Source of the DNA: Bradyrhizobium erythrophlei
GTDB taxonomy: Bacteria > Pseudomonadota > Alphaproteobacteria > Rhizobiales > Xanthobacteraceae
Direction: 5' to 3'
Length of the DNA: 64,000 nucleotides
Assembly (NCBI RefSeq): GCF_900129505.1
Contig: NZ_LT670818.1
Coordinates: 3,691,001-3,755,000 of the forward strand
Part shown: piece after piece, positions 60,199 through 64,000 of the stretch
Layout of the letters: the number at the start of each line of letters is the position of its first letter
Position numbering within the stretch: the stretch's first letter is position 1
Notes under the pieces: generated by a model
The model's database searches: none
Seen by the model: only the letters and a program-made list of their open reading frames with translations
What the model was told of the DNA's origin: nothing
Translations under genes and position numbers: made by a program

Positions 60199-61511
60199 AA
60201 ACCGAATTCAGCCTTGCCCAACTCGCCGATCCCGATATCGCGCAGGCCGACAAGATCCTGCGCGCCTGCGTGCATTGCGGGTTCTGTACGGCGACCTGTC
60301 CGACCTATGTGCTGCTCGGCGACGAGCTCGATAGCCCGCGTGGGCGGATCTACCTGATCAAGGAGATGCTGGAGAAGAACCGGCCGCCGACCGCTGATGT
60401 CGTCAAGCACATCGACCGCTGTCTCTCCTGCCTGTCCTGCATGACCACGTGTCCGTCGGGCGTGAACTACATGCATCTGGTCGATCAGGCGCGGGCCAGG
60501 ATTGAAAGGGACTATCGAAGACCGCTTTCCGAACGGCTGTTCCGCGCGGCTCTCGCCTGGATTCTGCCGCGGCCCGGCCTGCTTCGCGCCGGCATGATTC
60601 TGGGACGGTTCGCCCGGCCGCTGGCCGCCCTGTTGCCGACCCCCAAAGCGGCATCGGGGACGCCGGCTTTATTGCGGCGAATCAAGGCGATGCTGGCCCT
60701 TTCACCGGCCAGCCTGCCGGCGGCCGGACCGGCTGGCGGAAGCGTTTTTGCGGCGAAGGGCGAACGACGCGGGCGGGTCGCCTTGCTGCAGGGCTGCGCC
60801 CAGCAGGTGCTGGCGCCGCGTATCAACCAGGCCGCCATCAACGTCCTGACCCGTCACGGCGTCGAGGTGGTGCTGGTCAAGGACGAGCAATGCTGCGGCG
60901 CGCTGACCCATCACCTCGGCCGCGACGACGACGCGCTGGCGCGCGCGCGCGCCAACATCGGCGTCTGGCTCAGGGAGGCCGAGCAGAGCGGTCTCGACGC
61001 CATCCTGGTGACGACGTCGGGCTGTGGCACCGTGATCAAGGACTATGGTTACATGCTGCGCGAGGACCGCGACTTCGCAGGTCCTGCCGCGAAGATATCG
61101 GCGCTGGCCAAGGACATCACCGAGTATCTCGGCAGCATCTCGCTGCAGCCGACGCAGCAGCACGGCGACATCGTGATCGCCTATCACTCGGCTTGTTCGC
61201 TGCAGCACGGACAGAAAATCACGCAAGCCCCGAAAGAATTGCTTTCCAAGAACGGATTCGTGGTGAAAGATGTCCCCGAGAGCCATTTGTGTTGCGGTTC
61301 GGCGGGGACCTACAACATTCTCCAGCCTGACATTGCGAACAAATTGCGCGATCGGAAGGTCGCCAATATTGCGATGGTCAAGCCGGACATGATTGCTGCG
61401 GGCAATATTGGATGCATGGTGCAGATTGCCGGCGGCACGTCAGTTCCTGTGGTGCACACGGTTGAGCTTCTCGATTGGGCGACAGGCGGTCCCCGGCCGG
61501 GATTGAACTGA
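60195..61511 (+). CDS. glcF: Glycolate oxidase iron-sulfur subunit GlcF
   Basis: The 438-residue protein has two 4Fe-4S ferredoxin motifs, CVHCGFCTATCPTYVLLG and CLSCLSCMTTCPSGVNYMH, and two CCG domains (DEQCCGALTHHLG and SHLCCGSAGTYN) of the Hdr/GlpC type. It passes electrons from the flavin subunits to the membrane quinone pool. ATG 60195 overlaps the glcE stop. A longer open frame upstream is an overlap artefact rich in arginine. Confidence 0.95.
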   Translation: MKTEFSLAQLADPDIAQADKILRACVHCGFCTATCPTYVLLGDELDSPRGRIYLIKEMLEKNRPPTADVVKHIDRCLSCLSCMTTCPSGVNYMHLVDQARARIERDYRRPLSERLFRAALAWILPRPGLLRAGMILGRFARPLAALLPTPKAASGTPALLRRIKAMLALSPASLPAAGPAGGSVFAAKGERRGRVALLQGCAQQVLAPRINQAAINVLTRHGVEVVLVKDEQCCGALTHHLGRDDDALARARANIGVWLREAEQSGLDAILVTTSGCGTVIKDYGYMLREDRDFAGPAAKISALAKDITEYLGSISLQPTQQHGDIVIAYHSACSLQHGQKITQAPKELLSKNGFVVKDVPESHLCCGSAGTYNILQPDIANKLRDRKVANIAMVKPDMIAAGNIGCMVQIAGGTSVPVVHTVELLDWATGGPRPGLN

Positions 61512-61587
61512 TCGTTGGGCCTTGAGCTTGAGGCGGACGACTTGAAACGCTCGATAGACATTGGTCGGCGGCAACAGGAGGATCACG

Positions 61588-62028
61588 ATGGCTAAAGGCA
61601 AAAAGAAGAAGGCTGGCAAGAAGGCTAAAAAGGCCAAGAAGAGTCTGGTGACGGCGAGGAAGAAATCGGCGAAGAAGTCGGGTAAGAAGGCGGCCAAGAA
61701 ATCCGCCAAGAAGTCCGCGAAGAAATCTGCGAAGAAATCGGCCAAGAAATCGAAGGCGGCCGCGCCGAAGAAATCCGCCAAGAAGGCCGCCGCCCCGGAG
61801 AGCCCGGTAAAGAAGGCGGCTGCCAAGCCCGCTATACCCAAGCCCGCTATACCCAAGCCCGTTAAACCCAAGCCCGTTAAACCGAAGCCTGCCGTTCCCG
61901 CGGCTGAGCCGACTCCGGCGCCCGCTCCGGCACCGAGCTGGGCCGCCCCCAGCCCCGCGCCGACATGGGGACATTCGGGTGAGAATTCATCGACCCCGTC
62001 CTCCACTGGCGGAGACGAAAGCAACTAA
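61588..62028 (+). CDS. Lysine/alanine/proline-rich histone H1-like protein
   Basis: The 146-residue protein begins MAKGKKKKAGKKAKKAKKSL. A run of KKSA tetrapeptides (about residues 25-60, DNA period 12 bases) follows, then KPAIPKP/KPVKPKP repeats (DNA period 15 bases) and a proline-rich, acidic tail ending GGDESN. The lysine-rich half resembles histone H1/AlgP-type nucleoid-binding proteins and is expected to bind DNA nonspecifically. CAGGAGG precedes ATG 61588. A strong terminator follows at 62064. The repeats make copy-number variation likely. Confidence 0.85.
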   Translation: MAKGKKKKAGKKAKKAKKSLVTARKKSAKKSGKKAAKKSAKKSAKKSAKKSAKKSKAAAPKKSAKKAAAPESPVKKAAAKPAIPKPAIPKPVKPKPVKPKPAVPAAEPTPAPAPAPSWAAPSPAPTWGHSGENSSTPSSTGGDESN

Positions 62029-62063
62029 CCGACTTGCCGGAGTTGCCGGAGAACTGGATTTCA

Positions 62064-62095
62064 AGGCCGCAGCGCCCGGCGCTGCGGCCTTTTTT
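62064..62095 (+). terminator. Strong rho-independent terminator after the H1-like gene
   Basis: AGGCCGCAGCGCC (62064-62076) and GGCGCTGCGGCCT (62078-62090) form a 13-bp GC-rich inverted repeat with an effective loop of a few bases, followed by TTTTTT at 62090-62095. It lies 36 bases after the stop codon. Confidence 0.92.
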
Positions 62096-62412
62096 ACGGG
62101 GCCAACTCAACCTTTGATTCGATTGACTTCATCATGCATCCCCCAGGCCCGGCCAATTCCGTGGCGGAAATGTCGCCCAAGCGACGCTGAAACGGGTCAA
62201 AATTGTTGTCCGAATGCAACACCCGCTGACAACCTTCCCGAGAAAGCCCGTTCCGCCTAAAAAGTCGGCAGATGCTCGTCTTTTTTGCTTCACTGCGCGG
62301 GTGGCGCGTTCCAAATTGCGGCCACGTTAAGGAATTTCGCTACAGTCGGTTGTCGCTTGCCCTTGGGGGGCGCCGGAATCGGACTGATCTTTAAAATGTG
62401 ATGGGGATCGTC
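62096..62412. other. 317-base upstream region of the TorF-type porin
   Basis: No gene is seen. It is less GC-rich than the coding regions and contains GTTAAGGAATTTCGCTACAG upstream of the start, but no convincing -35/-10 pair. It presumably holds the promoter of the porin gene. Confidence 0.45.
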
Positions 62413-63426
62413 ATGAAGAAATTGGTTTTGTTAGCAACGGCGCTGGCAATGGTATCGGGTTCCGCTCTTGCAGCAGATATGCCCGTTAAGGCGGTCAAGG
62501 CTCCGCCGCCGGCGGCATTCGATCCATGGGATGTCGCTTTCGGCAGCGCGATCATGAACGATTACATCTTCCGCGGTGTCACTCAGTCCAACCACAACCC
62601 CTCGGTCGCTGCCTATTTCGAGCCGCGCTATAACGTTACCAAGGATCTGCAGCTCTACATCGGCACCTCGTTCGAGAGCATATCCTTCCCGAACCGCGCC
62701 GCGGCTGAGGTCGACATCTACGGCGGTATCCGTCCGACGTTCGGCGCGTTCGCGTTCGATATCGGCGTCTGGGGTTACCTGTACCCGGGCGGTAAGTGCT
62801 TTTTTGGCGCGCCCTTCGATACCGCTGGAAATGCGCTCAGCGCCGACTGCGCAAACCCGCTTAACTTCCTGCCCAACGGCAACGTCGCCAAGAAGGACGC
62901 GAGCTTCTTCGAAGTGTACGGCAAGGTTAACTACACCATCAACGACAACTGGCAGGTCGGAGTGAACGAGTATTATTCGCCGAACTTCCTCAACCTCGGC
63001 GCTTGGGGCAACTATGCGTCGATCACCGGCAAGTGGACCGCGCCGAGCACGACCTTCGGAACCAGCGGCGTTGGCATGTACGTCTCCGGCGAATTCGGCC
63101 GTCAGTGGCTCGGAACCTCGGATTCCTTCTACGGCGTCGTTCAACTTGCTGGCTTTCCCAACTTCACAAGAGGTATTCCTGAGCCCAGCTACAATACCTG
63201 GAACATCGGTGTCGGTTTCACCTACAAAGTGTTCACGCTTGATCTGCGCTACTCCGATACCAACCTGTCGAAGGGTAACTGCAACGCCTTCACCAGCGAT
63301 TACACTGCCGGTGGAACGAACAACGTGACCTCGATCAATCCGGGCGGTGCGGGCTCGAACTGGTGCGGTGCAGCGGGCATCGCCAAGCTCTCGGCTGACC
63401 TGACCGCGATGACCAACCTGAAGTAA
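62413..63426 (+). CDS. TorF-family outer-membrane porin-like protein
   Basis: The 337-residue protein has a signal peptide (MKKLVLLATALAMVSGSALA-AD) and the family's N-terminal motif FGSAIMNDYIFRGVTQSNHN. Repeated amphipathic strands ending in aromatic residues follow (YIGTSFESISF, VDIYGGIRPTFGAFAFDIGVW, GYLYPGG), which fits a beta-barrel. Cysteines occur in three places, unusual for porins. ATG 62413 is chosen, as GTG 62398 or ATG 62401 add residues before the signal peptide. It forms an outer-membrane channel of unknown specificity; a terminator follows. Confidence 0.85.
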   Translation: MKKLVLLATALAMVSGSALAADMPVKAVKAPPPAAFDPWDVAFGSAIMNDYIFRGVTQSNHNPSVAAYFEPRYNVTKDLQLYIGTSFESISFPNRAAAEVDIYGGIRPTFGAFAFDIGVWGYLYPGGKCFFGAPFDTAGNALSADCANPLNFLPNGNVAKKDASFFEVYGKVNYTINDNWQVGVNEYYSPNFLNLGAWGNYASITGKWTAPSTTFGTSGVGMYVSGEFGRQWLGTSDSFYGVVQLAGFPNFTRGIPEPSYNTWNIGVGFTYKVFTLDLRYSDTNLSKGNCNAFTSDYTAGGTNNVTSINPGGAGSNWCGAAGIAKLSADLTAMTNLK

Positions 63427-63447
63427 GTTTATTCCTTCGAGGCGACC

Positions 63448-63477
63448 GGGGCGGCAGAGCGATCTGCCGCCCCTTTT
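63448..63477 (+). terminator. Rho-independent terminator after the porin gene
   Basis: GGGGCGGCAG (63448-63457) and CTGCCGCCCC (63464-63473) form a perfect 10-bp stem with a 6-base loop, followed by TTTT (63474-63477). It lies 21 bases after the porin stop codon. Confidence 0.92.
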
Positions 63478-63497
63478 CGTTGGCGGCGAGGTTTCGC

Positions 63498-64000
63498 ATG
63501 AGACGGGATTTGCGGCAGGTGGCGGCCGATGCGATCCGTCGCAACGATCGTCACAATGCGCTGGCGGGAGCGGTTGCCGGCGTCGGCGCGGCGATCGCGA
63601 TCGGCGTCATGGAGTGGTTCTCGCTCGAATCGCACTACCCGCTGGTGATCATCCCGTTTGCCACCTCGATCGTGCTGGTCATCGGATCGCCCCAAGTGGA
63701 GCCGGCGCAGCCGCGTGCGCTGATCGGCGGCCATGTGGTTTCAACGCTGGTTGGCCTTGCCGTGCTCCATTGCACCGGGCCGCAGGCCTGGGCGGCCGCC
63801 GCTGCCGTCGGGTTGGCCGTGCTTGCGATGTATGTCACCGGCACGTTTCATCCGCCGGCGGGAATCAATCCGCTGCTGGTGGTCTCCAACAACCTGCCAT
63901 GGTCGTTTCTTTTCGCACCGGTGCTGGCGGGCGCGTTGCTGCTGGCCGCCTTTGCTTATCTCTGGCACCGCTGGGTCCGCCGCCGGCCATGGCCGCAGCG
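63498..64000 (+). CDS. HPP-family membrane protein, 3' end outside window
   Basis: ATG 63498 (MRRDLRQVAADAIRRNDRHN) opens a frame that stays open to the end of the window, at least 167 residues. Four hydrophobic segments are visible, with YVTGTFHPPAGINPLLVV containing the name-giving HPP motif. HPP proteins are four-helix inner-membrane proteins; some relatives in cyanobacteria and plants carry nitrite. The role here is unknown. It lies 72 bases after the porin gene, beyond a terminator, so it is transcribed separately. Confidence 0.85.
   Translation, partial: MRRDLRQVAADAIRRNDRHNALAGAVAGVGAAIAIGVMEWFSLESHYPLVIIPFATSIVLVIGSPQVEPAQPRALIGGHVVSTLVGLAVLHCTGPQAWAAAAAVGLAVLAMYVTGTFHPPAGINPLLVVSNNLPWSFLFAPVLAGALLLAAFAYLWHRWVRRRPWPQ

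Overview
The window is GC-rich, densely coding DNA from an alphaproteobacterium, most likely a Bradyrhizobium/Rhodopseudomonas relative (Nitrobacteraceae). This rests on recognised protein families (Bug-type solute-binding proteins, HPP and TorF-type membrane proteins, zinc-free L36), on the style of the dispersed palindromic repeats, and on the codon bias. It is inference, not a database result. No tRNA, rRNA, CRISPR array, IS transposase or prophage gene was seen.

Layout. (1) 1-6355: end of an M20 peptidase, a polar amino-acid ABC transporter operon with two tandem copies of its solute-binding protein, and a D-amino-acid aminotransferase. (2) 6356-10813: an EmrAB-type efflux pair and an AhpD-like gene, divergent from a LysR regulator; a GATAATCC-like site recurs at all three promoters. 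(3) 10893-17727: catabolic genes for an unknown compound: orphan Bug binding protein, HbpS/GlcG-like protein, DUF3311 plus Na+/solute symporter, FAH-family enzyme, flavin monooxygenase and Ldh-family dehydrogenase. (4) 18024-21635: a 1,200-residue c-di-GMP protein with four GAF domains, GGDEF and EAL. (5) 22203-38299: an exopolysaccharide locus with two divergent arms. The minus arm holds galE, a WecG-type transferase, a Wzz/Wzc-like protein with a degenerate kinase site, a methyltransferase, a Wzx flippase and a DUF6492-like protein. The plus arm holds an OafA-like acyltransferase, a GH26-like hydrolase, a GT2 and an ExoQ-like polymerase; a GT4 and a frameshifted FemAB/CelD-like acetyltransferase follow. 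(6) 38296-43446: a DUF5996 gene with an in-frame stop, small proteins, and a redox/electrophile group (WrbA, NTF2-like, pirin, SDR, LysR). (7) 43552-51118: a second Bug protein, YbaK, a haloacid dehalogenase, a frameshifted zinc-type dehydrogenase, an amidohydrolase, a repeat-rich gap next to a 5'-truncated MaoC gene, an intact MaoC gene and a fatty-acid desaturase. (8) 51432-55875: rpmJ (L36), a TPR protein and many small secreted or membrane proteins, ending with a cytochrome c. (9) 56110-61511: glycolate oxidase glcD-glcE-glcF with an unrelated membrane acyltransferase between glcD and glcE. (10) 61588-64000: an H1-like lysine-rich protein, a TorF-type porin and the start of an HPP protein.

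The most notable signals are: duplicated binding-protein genes each followed by a conserved hairpin; a roughly 230-bp leader present twice in the polysaccharide locus, one copy supplying the first 37 codons of a glycosyltransferase; a repeated operator linking the efflux and AhpD genes; the degenerate Wzc kinase; the acyltransferase inside glcDEF; and four broken genes, two of them changed at homopolymers and so possibly sequence errors.
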